A stretch of DNA of 64,000 bases from positions 6,533,241 through 6,597,240 of the forward strand of contig NW_024104754.1 in the NCBI RefSeq assembly GCF_003945595.2, in the 5' to 3' direction. Both the position numbers and the translations under genes were made by a program. Positions 1 through 13,300 of this stretch are shown here, piece after piece (the first letter of the stretch is position 1; the number at the start of each line of letters is the position of its first letter). The stretch is from Pipra filicauda (lineage: Eukaryota; Chordata; Aves; Passeriformes; Pipridae). The notes beneath the pieces were generated by a model. The model did no database searches and was not told where the DNA came from. It saw only the letters and a program-made list of their open reading frames with translations.

Positions 1-3000
1 CATTGAAAAACAGTTATAATTTTGCTGAATTTGCATTTGTGTTAAAACCAGATCACTTTTTTACCAAATGAGTAAAATAACAAGACTTAATAAATTACTG
101 TATCTACAAGCATATTCAAAGCTTGTACTTTTTATTACAAGCATTTAATGCTTTAGTCCATGAATGTTTCATTGGGTACAGCTGCAACTGTGCAGTTTAC
201 TACCAATTCCATGAAGTTCAAGTCACTTCAATTTTTCTGAACCATACATTAGCTAGTTGATATAGGCTGCCTTTCCTGTTGGTGTAAGAAATACTCTGCT
301 GCCTTCAAACAAAAATTAAGTCATGACACACAAGTTCACATTTGGTCTAAAGTTTGCACACAGCTTCATTCAGATGAGAATGCACAATTGCCAGCACCAC
401 CAGCACACAGCTGAGCCCCTGACTGGTGCAAGCCATGGGACAGAGAAACGGGGGGACCAGCTTCAGGCAACAGAGCACCTTCCTCCTACATTATTTACAG
501 CCTTCCAGACTACAGCATGCACTTCAGAAACCCTTACATGCTAATAAAACTACATCTGTGTTTTGCACTTTCTCTTTGGGTAGGGGGGTGGGAGTTTGTG
601 CAGAAGAGCATGAATGGTTGATGTCATACCATAATACTTTCAGAAACACCCAAATTCAACTTCTTTCACAAGAATACTGGGACATAACTTAATACCTAAA
701 AAAAAAAAAAAAAAAATTAAAAAAAAAATCACTCATAATTCCAAGCAAGGAATAATAAGGGCTCACAAAATTCCATGTAATGACCAGAAAGTAACAGTGC
801 CAAGCTAAGTCTGGAGTAACTCAGGCAAATTTTTTCATCTTTTCACCACATTGCCAGAGTCAAGACTGCAGAATTCCTTTGGAGTGACACTTTCAAAATC
901 TGTTCTGCTACACCTTTACTTGGTGACAAAAGTATTCACAAGAACTCTGCTGTACATCCCTGAATACCTTAGTTCTAAGTTTTTAAATGGAACCCTGATT
1001 GCAACTACACCAAATGTTCATTTTTTCAGTGTTTGTAATTATTTTTCTCTTATGGAAAAGGATGGAAAAGGACCCCGTATTCTGTTTTCTAGAGAATGAC
1101 CACTTCCCATTGTCCTTGTTCAACACAGACATATCTCTCTAGGACACTCTTAAGGTTTCCCTAACACAAATGATGTCTTGGAAATTTTTGGTTATAAGAA
1201 TTGTACAGATCTCAGTACCCAAACAAGGGTACCAGCCAACTATACTCCTGGCTGTGGCTGCAGGAATAGCATTCTGCACAAACAGCTTGTTGCTGTTGAA
1301 ACCACCTGGGTCTAAAGAGCATCATGAAACTTATATACTGCATTTATTATTATTTGTTATATCACTGAGAGTCCAACACAAATTTTAGAGAACTTCCAGT
1401 AAGTAACTGTTCATCAAGAAACAAATGTTCCTGGTTTTTTTTGCCATCACAGCTTAATACCAGAAGCCACCAGGGCTCAATCTTTAGAAGACTAATTTAT
1501 AGATTATTTTTCTTAACTAGCCAGATATTTTAATTCCTTCACCTTCCCCTGATACAAATCTAATGACACTACCAAGATATTGTTTAAACATCAAAAAACA
1601 ACAAAATGTAAGAACACCTTTTACAGACATATTGATACTACAATATTGTCTAAAAAACACAAAACTTTTATGGATGTTCTATGTTATTATTAACACAATC
1701 ATAGTTTTTTCTACAGAACATAAAAATTCATGTCTTTGTATGAAAAAAAGATACAATTTCTAAGCATTAAAATTTAGTTGGAAAATCAGGGCTAAAAACG
1801 AGCTTAATTCCATATTCCAAACTGCGTTTGCATCATGCTCAAAGAGCCATGCCCTTCCCAAGGCAAATTATAACCTCAGTTTACAGTATTGCTGCTCAGT
1901 TCCTTTCCAAAATACTCCAGCCTGTGTCCACAAGGCTGATCGCCAGTGCTGTCATTTCCTTCAGCATAATTTGGAAAGCAGCAGGAAATACAGCTCCCAA
2001 CAAATACAGGAATACCTGACATATACAAACAGAACAGAACCTACTGTCCACTCTGAGCCCATTTCTGAAGTCTGACCAAGCGTGCTCTGTTGCAACTTAA
2101 CCACGGTGAACTCCTCCCAGGACTAAGGGTATTCTGGTCAAGAGTTCTCACAACCCATGATTTTCCTACCATATGAAACCAAGACAAACTCTCATTCTAG
2201 ACGTACATTCTTTTGGCAGGACTAGGGGAAGAGGTTGTATGTAACTCACAGAAAATTAGGTCACCCATTTCATAAGCAAATATAAACTGCATGTTGAAGT
2301 CTGTAAGCATTTCACAGATACTCTCCCTCTGCGGAAATTTGGAAGAGATTTATAATAAATTCTGCACACTGCTAGAATAATTATAAATGCAGGAGGAAGG
2401 AAGTTCATATTTGCAACCTTAGTCAAACCAAAAAAAGCATTATATCATCTTAACAGCTGTGTAAAAATTTGGCAAGCCTCTGAGTAAAGCTTTTTCTGAA
2501 AAAAAGAACAATTATTTTTGTTTCCTGAAACATATCTTCTTTGGTATAAAGACCTCTCTAAGGACTGAGCCAGATGAATAAACTACAGAACACAACACTG
2601 AAAGTATAATGTGTACCACAATGACTATTTTTCCTGCTAAAGCAGCTGAGTTGACCACACTGTATAAGAAATGTCATTTGTGACACTAGAAATGCTAATT
2701 ATTTGGACCACATTCACATCTTGTTAAGGACAAGGGTTGGCAAGAAAGAACTGATCTGCATTAATTTGCTGCAGACAAAATGAAGCACAAAGCAGCAAAA
2801 GTAGCTATTTAAAATATAGGTGACTGTGACCAGTTTAAAAGCCTCGTTACAATGAATCTCTTAATTCCTTACCGTTTCAACATTTAAAATGAAAATAATT
2901 TCCAAGTTGTGTTTGTCTACTGCACTGTGAAAAAGTTTCTGCAGATGCAGAAGTTTGTGGCACGTTCCATTAGCCTACAGTCTCATTTCCTTGGATTGCT

Positions 3001-4241
3001 AACAGTGAGGCGTGAACCGGCTGAAGATTTTTTTTAGTTTCATTTTTTGTGGAAAATATTTTTATGCTTGAGTCTTAGATCTCTATCTCAAGCTGAATCA
3101 AATTAAAGCAGCATCACCATGGAAGGATTTACAATGAAGCTTAAAAAAATTATTTCACGGCTTTTATCGTTTTTTATCTTCCTTCAGACCTTTAAACGCC
3201 ATTCAGGTCTAAGTCTTGCTGGCAACTTCTTCCCATTATCTTTCCAAGGGATTTTTAAAGTTTTGCTGATAGGAGCTACAGCCTAGCATACTCTAAAGGG
3301 CCAGCTTGTAACAAATCAGAACAGGTTTACAAGCCAAAAAAGAAAACTGTTTTTGCAGAGTTATAAATTCCACAAGGAGCTTTCTGCACATTCTCTCTGC
3401 AACCCAACACATCTCTGCAGTAAAGGTAGCTTATAGCTAATAAAACATAAAATTAAATTCCTTATTTATGAATTATTTATGCCAGGGTCCAAGTCCAGAC
3501 TGTAACAGAATATTGCATTTGATAGTGCCACACATCTGCTTCCTTCAGCAGGAGGGGAACACTGGAATGAAATGGAACTGCTTCTCTGGAGGTCCTGAAA
3601 TCTCTACAGGTGATGGACTCATCCATCTTCACCCTTCAGAATTGGAGATATCTTTCCATCATAAAAATGAGGTATTACAGCTCCTACCAATAAATCACCA
3701 CATCTTTTTCTTTCTCCTTTTCCTTCACAGGCAGCGTGTTAAAGTGCATTCACACAGGTCAGGGCATCTCACCATCCATTTACAACACAGCAAGCAGTTC
3801 TCTTACTAACTCTAAAGCATGGGCAAGAGAGGTGGGTAGAGAACACAATCCCGCAGCTAAAAATGAAGCTCTTTTGCCAAGGTATCCCATGACATTAATC
3901 CCCTCTCTCCTTCTACTCAATAGTAAAAGCAGACATAACACTGTAAGAAAACCGTTTGGTTCCTGACAGATAAGGATCTTCTTAAAAGCTGGGAAACTAG
4001 GGCAAGGTGGAACTTCAGGTCTTCAACTGGCACGACACATCAATAAAGCCAAAAAACAATGAAGTCTAATTTTAAAACAGGTAGTCTAAGTTCAGTAAAA
4101 CATGATCAGTGCTTTTTGATTCTAAGCATCCAGGAACACTTCCATCAACGCTTTTCAGGAATAGTCCTAGCAATGTGACAGAGATTGCACTACATTAGCC
4201 TTCAGATGTAAATTTTTAATGAGAAAAATGGTTTTACATAC
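1..4241. other. AT-rich sequence without supportable genes (intron or 3' UTR of leftward gene)
   Basis: Open frames here are short, present on both strands and lack domain-like content. Features seen are an A-tract at 698-728, several T-rich runs and scattered polyadenylation-like hexamers on the minus strand. If the leftward gene ends in or before this window, this could be its 3' untranslated region. If the gene is long, it is intron. Nothing allows a choice. Confidence 0.5.
698..728 (+). repeat. A-tract (low complexity)
   Basis: A run of 19 A, then TT, then 10 A. On the leftward transcript it would read as a T-tract preceding ...AGG, resembling a long pyrimidine tract. It may be the remnant of a retroposon tail or a simple repeat. 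Confidence 0.9.
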
Positions 4242-4343
4242 CACAGCCTGATAAAAGACAGGTTGGTTGTTTTTAGCATAAATGAGGGACATTAACTTTG
4301 GGCTTTTAAGATAAAGTAATAAAGGGCCATAATAGTGTCCACC
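4242..4343 (-). CDS. Candidate coding exon of 34 codons, unidentified protein
   Basis: On the minus strand the acceptor TCTTCTCTGTTTCAG|GG (exon starts 4,343) and the donor GCTGTG|GTATGT (exon ends 4,242) both match consensus well. The enclosed 102 bp is exactly 34 codons, open only in the frame starting at the first base, and is therefore a symmetric phase 0-0 exon. The peptide begins GGHYYGPLLLYLKSPKLMSL and ends FYQAV. The other two frames hit stops early. I do not recognise the family. It lies within the presumed body of the leftward gene. It could equally be a chance combination, and comparison with other birds would settle it. Confidence 0.25.
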
Positions 4344-7300
4344 CTGAAACAGAGAAGACATCAGAATTTTCATAGCACATGGATGTATTAGGAAAAAAGA
4401 GACTGAATATTATTTGTGACTCGGTGGCTGAAAGGATTTGACATAACTCAAAGCAACAGTTTTTTAGGTCAAATGAACATGAGCCATTTCATAAAAGCAT
4501 CCACCAATGTCTCAGTTAGACATCTAGGCTCAAGAATCCCTGAGCATTTCTAGTGCATGTAGCCTTATTTTTTATAGAATGGAAGATCGAGACATTAATT
4601 GCCAAACTGATTTTGCAGGTTAGAGTGAGATAAAAATCAGACTTAAATCAGATCAAGGACAACCCAAACTTTTAATAGAGCGAAAAGGAAAAGCTTAGAA
4701 AAATCCCCTGTGCTTGTTGACACCACTATGCAAAATATTTTAGATGTTGCATCCAAAATAACTGCAGGATATAAGTAAAAACCAACAAACAAAAGATAGC
4801 TAACAATGTTATGTCTAAACACAGAAATCATCCACAAGTTCAGTTCATGCTGTGTAAGCATCACACGAAAGATACCAACAAAGCAGTTTAAAAATTTTAC
4901 AAAATTTTATTATGAATAAAATTAAATTTCATAAACTAGAATTTTTCCATTACCAAGTCCTGCAACAGCCTTTACAACTGCTGAAGTGACTAACTGCAAT
5001 CTCTTCATTATGGTACTGGAGATTCCTTGATTCAAACCTCCTACATAAGTACAAACACAGCATCACTCCCTCTCGTAGTTAAGTACTGAAGGGAGCCTGC
5101 AGCCCTCTCCTTCCCAGCATAAGAAAAAGTTAAGACTAAACTATCTGCAGGGCACAGCAAACAACACAAGCAATTTGTATATGCAAAGTCAGAAAATCCA
5201 AGTTTCTCTATATAAGTCTTCTGATTCATCTAAAGCAAATTAGGTCTCTCTTTTGCAAGGGGAAGTGACAGCAGAAAGAAGAAAGACAGTGTTAAAAAGT
5301 CAAGAAATATTAGTGTATTTGGGTCTGGACAACATTACACACAGGTAAAAGACAGTATACCATTTAAAAATTAATTTTACAAGTCAAAGACTGGAAGGAA
5401 AACCTCAAGAGTTTTTTCTTAAAAAAAACCAAAAACCTCACAATCACCTAAAAATCTCAACCACAAGTCTCTCCACCCCTTTGCAAGTAAAGGGAAGCAG
5501 ATGAGAAAAGTCCACCTTCTGTATGAAAAACAAAAACGTGGCCAAAAATCACTGGAAGAAACTTGGGAAAGATTTCCACACACTGCTGTTGTTGCAGTGC
5601 TAAACACCACTGGTCACAGGGATCAAGAATGTATTCCTAGCACTCATACTCACTGCTGTCACCTTCTAGCTGCAAATGCATTAAAGAGTTCAGAAAGTTA
5701 GAAAGGAAAAAAACTTTTATTTACACCAGTATACTTTTTGCACACTTGCTCATAAAAAGCACTAGTGAAGAGGCAAGCAGTATTACCAATGTTATTAGTC
5801 TTTAGAACATTTCCACATGGAACATAGTTAGATCTTAGGGTTGGTTTTTTGTTTTTGTTTTTTTTTTAATTAAACTACTCATACACAAGATAGGTTTTCA
5901 ACTGTGCTGGTGAAGCTGAAGCAACTTCTGTTTTCATACAGTTGGTTTTGGTAGTCAGCTGCAAATGCTGTTTTGCATATAACAAATCCTGCAGCACACT
6001 TTGAAGGATGATACATATAAATAGAATAAATAAGGAAGCAATTATCTGGGCAATTTTCCCAAATATTGAAGGAAGTCTTAAAAACAATTCTGTCTTACTG
6101 AACTTAGAGAAAGCCGAAGATATGGGTCATGCTGTTTTGCTCTCCTTTTATTGTTCAACAGTGTTCTACAATGTTAACCTCACATTCTGATACTGTCTGA
6201 TTACACAGCAGTGCAGCAAAAGCCTGACAAAACTGTAATCAGTGCAAAGTTAGAGCAATAACCACTCTTTGAAAGACTGGTCATAAATGTGCCTGTGGAA
6301 ATTTTAGTGAAGAAACTAGCCCAAACTCATTATGTAATGGCCAGTAGCTGGAACAATCAGCAGTGTTAGCATGCTGTAACATCAGTTGCAGCTGCTCTGT
6401 CAGAGCTGCCAGTGGACCTTCATGCTTATTAAGGGAACTGACTGGCTATGGTCCCATGGCAATATCCCGGAGAATTCCTACCAGGAATCCAAGCCTGGCT
6501 GTTAGCACTGTTTCAAAGGCACCGTCTCTTTCCTTTCAGTGCAACCACTTATCAGATCTGGAAATGAAACAGCTCAATCACAAGCCAGACTGTGCCCCAC
6601 AGCATCATTCACGAAGCAATACCTGTAAAAAACCTAACATAATGCATCCTAAGACCTTGTTTATTCCTGCTCTCAAGCTGTCATCTGATGTCACAACCTT
6701 CTCTCAGAAGAAAACAATTAAAAGAGCAATATCATCTGTGCAATCATTCACAGCCTTTGTGCTAATTAGTAAGGTCAATTCTATCAGCAGCTCTTTCCAG
6801 CTCTACTATTCATGACAGTTTTAAAAACTGTTTTTAAAAATTTAATCAAGTCACAGACAGCAAGCTCTCAGCCTCTTTTTCAGTTCTTCTGCATCATCTA
6901 AGAATTTATGCCATCTGAGGAGAATATGCACGAAGCACAGGACTAGCACAGCTAATAATATTATCCAACCTCCCACCGTGTGCATTTTGAGATAGGGAAC
7001 ACCAAGAACAATATTCTGTCCAGTTCCCAATGGACATAATATCTCCTTGTGGAACAATTCTAGACAACAGAATCTAAGAGCACACACACAACATAAACCC
7101 AAGTACAGGAAGGAGCTGAGCACAGAAAAAAGATTTTTCTACCTATCCAGTTTCAAATCAAGAAGCATTTCAGAAGAAAACATTCCAAGACTAATTCCCA
7201 AAAAGAGGACAAGAGAGCTACACATACAACTTTCAAAAGTACTCATTTTCTGCAACTCAAATAGAGAACTGGAACACTGTATGAAGAAAAAAAATCTATG

Positions 7301-10300
7301 AATGTAACAAGACGGCAGAAAAAGTGTGTTTCAATGATGACAAGGACAGCATTTAATCCATAATATAATGCTTCCTCTGTGGCAGACCTAAATTCCTCTT
7401 TTAAAGTAATGTCTTATTCCTCAAGACACTATAAAAGCTCAGCAATATACAGAGAGGGCACAAATCAATTTTTTACAGAATGCAGAGCCATGGATATTGT
7501 TTCAGTGCTTATTTTGCTCATCTTTGGAAAGCAAAAGATCAGAGTTAGTTACAAACATATTTTCTAAATATGATCTATAAGATATATTGGCAGTGTAATG
7601 GCAATAAAAATATGAAAACTACACAGTTATCTATCTGTATTCCATTGAATACCAGGCTACTGCATGCACACCTAATGATAGTAAGATCACCACTATTCAC
7701 TATTGTTGAAATACAAGCCTCAAACCATATGTTCAAACTAGTTCCATACAACTACACGATTCCTGATGCACACAGGACCAGATTGCTGCAGCCCTCCCCA
7801 GTGAAATGTTGCTCATCACATCATAGATGCAAGCAGAACTTCAGAAATTAGGAAAGAAATATTTAGTAAACTAAGGGCTTTTTTCACTGGACCTTCAATT
7901 ACCCCATGAAGTTGTGTTCTGCAGTTTAATAGATGACTCCCTCACAGCACTATAGCTATCCACAATGAGCCATGTCAAGTGAAATTTTAAATTTTCTTTT
8001 CAAGAAGTGAACTAATAATATAACATTTTAGCCATCTAGATATTCCAAATTCTACTAAAAAACCCAAACAAATTCATATCCTATAAACCACTGTTTTGAA
8101 CAGTGGCTGTCACTATACTCCAAAAAGTTTGATACTTCACTCTGAGTGTCTTGGAATGAACAGACATGATAAAGGGTAAGGATTTATGATGTATCCAGAT
8201 ACAAAACAAGATATTTAGACATATTGCAAAACCAAGAAAGAATATATGTTAGTTCACTATTCCTGTCAACCATACTGCCTGAATCATGCTAAAATACCAA
8301 CATTTCAACGACAGCAATCCAGCAAAAATCATTTTAGGAATGAAGCAGCAGCTGCTGAATTTATCAGTAGGCTATGCCTTCTCAATTCTTACGGCACATC
8401 ATAACACAGTAAAAGCATGCGCAGTTGTAAATCCAAATATTTAAATCCACACTGGAAGGCAAAAAGAATGCAGACAACATAAGGTCAGCTGTGACTTTTA
8501 CATTTTCATAAAAGAACAACTGGCCCTTTATCTTGCCTTTCAACTCATTCTAAAGCAGAAAAAAAAAAAAAAGATTTAGGCAGCTTCAACTAGAACAATG
8601 TATTACACAAGACACATCAATATCTTGTAACACTTTATCATGTTTCATCAGATCAGGTGTACAGAAATGTTGTTCTCAAAAGCTCACAGCCTGTCAAGAG
8701 TTGTATCAAAGAATATGCCAGACTAATCGTACCTAAGAAAGTTAATCATGAGCATAAATACATAAAACTAAAAAGTTCTGACTTCCGAGTTTCAAGTGAT
8801 GTACATTTTAAACTAAAGGAAGACAGTGTACTTTCAAGATTGGAAAAAAAAAAATGGAGGTGAAATTCAAGCTCAGAAGGGGTTATAGTAAACACTACAA
8901 AACGAAGAAAACAGATAAATATTTAGGAAGGCATTGCTTTAAAACACACTCTCCTGTTCTACAGACATAGTCCTATTTTATTACTAGTTAATGCATCTTT
9001 TACTTTACAGTGTAAAAAGACATGAGGTTGGCCCATGGTCACATTATACAGACCATAACAACTTGTGCTGCCATCTTCAAAATAAGAAAGTATGCACTTC
9101 ACAAGAATTAGTGGAAAACAATCATCAGAAGTACTAAACAATAAGGAATAATTTAAAAAGTGAAAGATAATGCCATAACGTGCCTTATGTACTGCACTCA
9201 GATCAGTCTTTATGCCCTAAAGCAACAGCAGTTCAATTTAAACTCTTCATGACACTGACAGCAGATAACCTGTACATTAAATCAAAGTAATTTGTGTCAA
9301 GTGACAATGTTTTTTTCTTACACTGTGTGCATTTTAAATTTAAAGGTCACACAAACCTAATGTACTTTAAAGGATCTAGGGAAAAAAAGACACATAAAAT
9401 CATTCCCTAAACTTCTGGGCCTCACAGTCTAGCCAAGCTAGCTTCCTACATGATACCTGTAAATATAGTAACTACCTGGTCCTTCAGCAGAATGAAGATT
9501 GACGACTCTTTGCAAAAAGAAAGACAACCAAGTCATCACATTTCACAAATGAAACACTACTGACGTTGAAAGTGCATAGTCTGAAAATACTTTGTTTACT
9601 CTGTGCTTGGACTTTCAACCCCACAACGCACACTCGTCATTCCAGGAATATTCCATTCCAGTTGATAAAAGATAATTCAAGATTTTTCATTACCAAGTAG
9701 CAATAACTAATCCCAAGGGCTTTTTTTTTTTCAACTTGTTGTTGCTTTTGAGAACCTTCTGAAGTTTTGCACACTTTCAAGCTAAATAGAGGTAAACAAT
9801 ATCAAAATGCAAAGTTTCATTCAAGCTAATCCCAAGGACTTAGAGTGCAGGTTTGGGTTTTTTTTTCTTCCCCTTCTATTTTTAATGAGAAAGTCTCTGA
9901 GGACACCAAGCACAAAAGGTTAAGCTCTATGCTGTACTATCAACTGCACAGTAGTTAACACAGAGCATTCTTCCTAAAGACACAGTATGTTTCACTTTAA
10001 CAACTGTGACGTGAATATGTGGTTCCTCCTGAAAATTTCATTCACTTCCCCATTGCTTCCATTTTCCGCTCTGCCGCTCTTCCCAGAAGGGAAGGCAACA
10101 TTCACACTTTTCTATGGAACTCTCCTTCTCCTTCCATAAAATTGCTGAAAATGAGACTCCTCACTTCTGCTGTGCTTCTTAGAAAGAATCTCTAAGGTCT
10201 CTAATCCAGTACAACTGAACATTTCTTCATGAAATTAATTCTTTCCTTCTACCCTGGGCAGGAATTTAGTGTTGGCACTCACATCAATCTGACAAACAGC

Positions 10301-13300
10301 CTTTCAGTTTCACAGAACTGATCATAAGATATCACTAAGTTACTTATTAACAGACATAACTGAGTAGAGGTGAAAGACAAAGTTATCTTCTCTTATGCAG
10401 CTTCAGGTAGAGTTGTTCTCCTGACCTGTGACATGCTCAGAGACAGTCCAAGTTTTAGCCAGCACTGCCACCTTGCAAAGTTACTAGAGACCAAAAACTA
10501 CTGGCTTCCCCCCTTCACCCCTAAATAAAATGTCACTATTTAATAGATACAAGTGCTTCTCTTGAGCTCTCAGACACAACTACTGCTAACTAAAATCCAG
10601 CCTACTAGAAATGCTGGGCACTGATGCACACGACAAACTTGCAGCATGCTTTTCCAGGAACAGCACGCAATCACCCATCCTTCTATCAAAACTACACTCA
10701 GAACTACACGCCCAAGTAAACAGTCATTCCCTTAAGTCATGCATTAAAGACAGAAGTGACAACTTCCTTGGAGAACAGAGGTCTGTAAGGTATTTTTCTT
10801 TATAGTCTCAGAACAACCTAAGCAGTTTTTTCACAGTAAGAATATTGCTTTTAAATGCACTATAAACCACATTTGTGGTAAGTCTTTAGTCACCTGTGAC
10901 GAAGAATGATTACAGACACCTGGGAAGTCCAAACTTGCAATGGTATATTAAAACAGATTCCAACAATGATTAACTCAATTTTAAATGGAGCAACAAGATC
11001 ACAGATCTATCTAAGAGAAGAGCAGGAAGCAAAATTACTAAAGAAAAAACCAAGTAAATGTTTGGTATGTGTGCTTGGGTTTTGCGTGTATTTTTCTTAC
11101 AACTAGATACTATTTTATTCCAGCGACCTTTATATATACAAAATAAACTCAAGCATGGTTTAGTGATGGACTTGGCAGTGGAAGGTTAACAGTTGGACTC
11201 TACGATATTAGAGGTCTTTTCCAACCTAAACGATTCTATGATTCTATAAATAAAGATAGCTTGGAATGCTTGGCTTCTGGCACAGAATCAAAAATCCTAT
11301 GCAAGATGCCTCATCACTATACTAGGCATGAACTAGGCAAGTCAGGATGAAATCAAAAACAATCATACACAAGCAAGAAACTGCCTAGAAATAGCCAACA
11401 GTGCAATACCAAAGACTGAGGCTTTATTTTAAGTCCAGACACAATCCATAAGTAATGTACCTCTCATAGAACAATTGTGAGAAACCTCCCAGGGCTGTGA
11501 ACACTGTCCTTGTTTCTAAAGGAAGCTAGGGAAGATATTGCACTGCACATAGGGCACCTTGTTCTTGTAGACAAAGTCTGAGAGCTAACACAAATTTAAG
11601 AACTTCAGATCTTTTTGTATTCCCAGTTAACAATATGTAAGAAAACCTGAGGGAACACTGTTATAGCCATAATGAAATGGCTTCACATTTGTTAGAGAGT
11701 ACTTCTCTTCCCACCTAATACAATGTTTCTTGTTCTAAACCATGAAAGAGTAACAAGTAATGAGCTCAGATACAAAGTGGAAAAAACCCCATGGGATTAA
11801 AATTAAGGAAATTAGTATTCAAGATCAGTATTTCTGCAAAACTAATAAGCCTCCCATGCCAATCTCACCTTCAGAAGATCATCATTAAGCTGCAAAAATC
11901 AGTCCCATTCATGACATGATTGAAAACATGCTGAAAACTTACTTTTTTCAATACTGAGCTAGAACCCAACCCAGTTTTGCAAAGCAGTTTGTCTGAATAA
12001 GTATAGATAACATTAGTCATCTAGATACAAAAATAAAATTATTTGCAAGATCACGGGGCAAAGTATTTCCTACAACAGATTCTGAAACTCTGGAGAGATG
12101 CCTTTTACTACTCATAAGATGCAAACAGCAACCTGGAAGGGAGTTTGTCTTTGTTTTTAAAAATGCCTTTTACATCCCAAAAGTAAAAGAACCTTTAATT
12201 TTGCAAAACTATATAATCATGATCTAGGAAGATGTATATAAGGATGTAGCTTCTCTTCTCTCAGCAGCTCCCCACTCATCACCCCTTCGATTTCACCAAT
12301 TTGGATGCTGTGGATTATGCTGCAAACTGGATCACAGAACTTCCATGGATTTAATCTCACCAGTCTCTTCTCTTTCTGAGTATTTTCAATCCACAATAGT
12401 TCAGTGATCCCTAAAGCTACGTAAGAAAAAAGGGGAAAAAAGTTGTCTCCGATCTCAACTGCTTCTCTTCTGCTCTAACTAATACCACCTCATTAAGGGA
12501 CCTACAAGAAAAAAAACGGACAACAGAGCGGAACATACACTTCTTGAGACTGGGGCAGCACTGTCAGAGATGCAAGCAGGGACTTGAGGCTATTCCAGGC
12601 AGAGCAAACGCATCTGTACAGAGATTAATGACTGTGTACAAACAACATGTGGCACAACTTCTTTCAAAGAACCTGTGTATTTGTTTTGCTAATGCCGTCT
12701 TCTCTAGCAAGTCAAAGTCTATAAGTGACACCTCATCATGAAGAGACGCCTTTTCACTAATGGTGTATCACAAGGATCAATTCAGCAACTTTATAGTTAA
12801 ACATAAGAGTACCACTACAAATCTACAAGCCCCTTGACCGAGAGAAAAATCTGTCAAACACAGTTTCAGTGTACTTTTCCAATACCAATCAAATCAGTAT
12901 TTGAGACAGAGATATTTCACCTTAATAATCAATGGAACTACTTAAAGGAAATCCACAGACATCAAAAAAGCACTAGGGTTTTTTCATCACTGATTGAAGC
13001 AGTAGTTGGGCAAAACTGTCTTAGCATCATCTACAAGTTTCAAGAAGAATGAAATTCCACGCAAAAAACTGCGTTATGAATTCTATGCTGTTAAGGTAGC
13101 AGTTTTCACAGTATGCAGTAACTCACTCAACTTTTAATGTTGCACTTAGGAGACAATTTTATTACACATATTGAAGGGATTTAATTGCAAAGGTAATGTC
13201 AGAATAAGAACTTGAGACAGGACTATTTCATCATCAATGCTTGATAGATATTCATTTGCCCTTCTAACACTATTCAGTGATACAGTCTTTGAAACCCAAT

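Noticed and set aside
5875..6005. Minus-strand frame ending in a stop (…LKTYLVYE)
   Set aside because: Acceptor is ambiguous and another frame is also open. It conflicts with neighbouring terminal-exon candidates.
6363..6815. 150-codon plus-strand frame
   Set aside because: No domain, no splice or promoter context. The opposite strand shows equally long near-open stretches. Considered a chance frame.
11948..11997. Exon-like block with TTATTCAG acceptor and AAAAAA|GTAAGT donor on the minus strand
   Set aside because: The donor exon end is an A-run and the intron to the neighbouring 21-bp candidate would be only about 60 bases. Mutually exclusive and weak.
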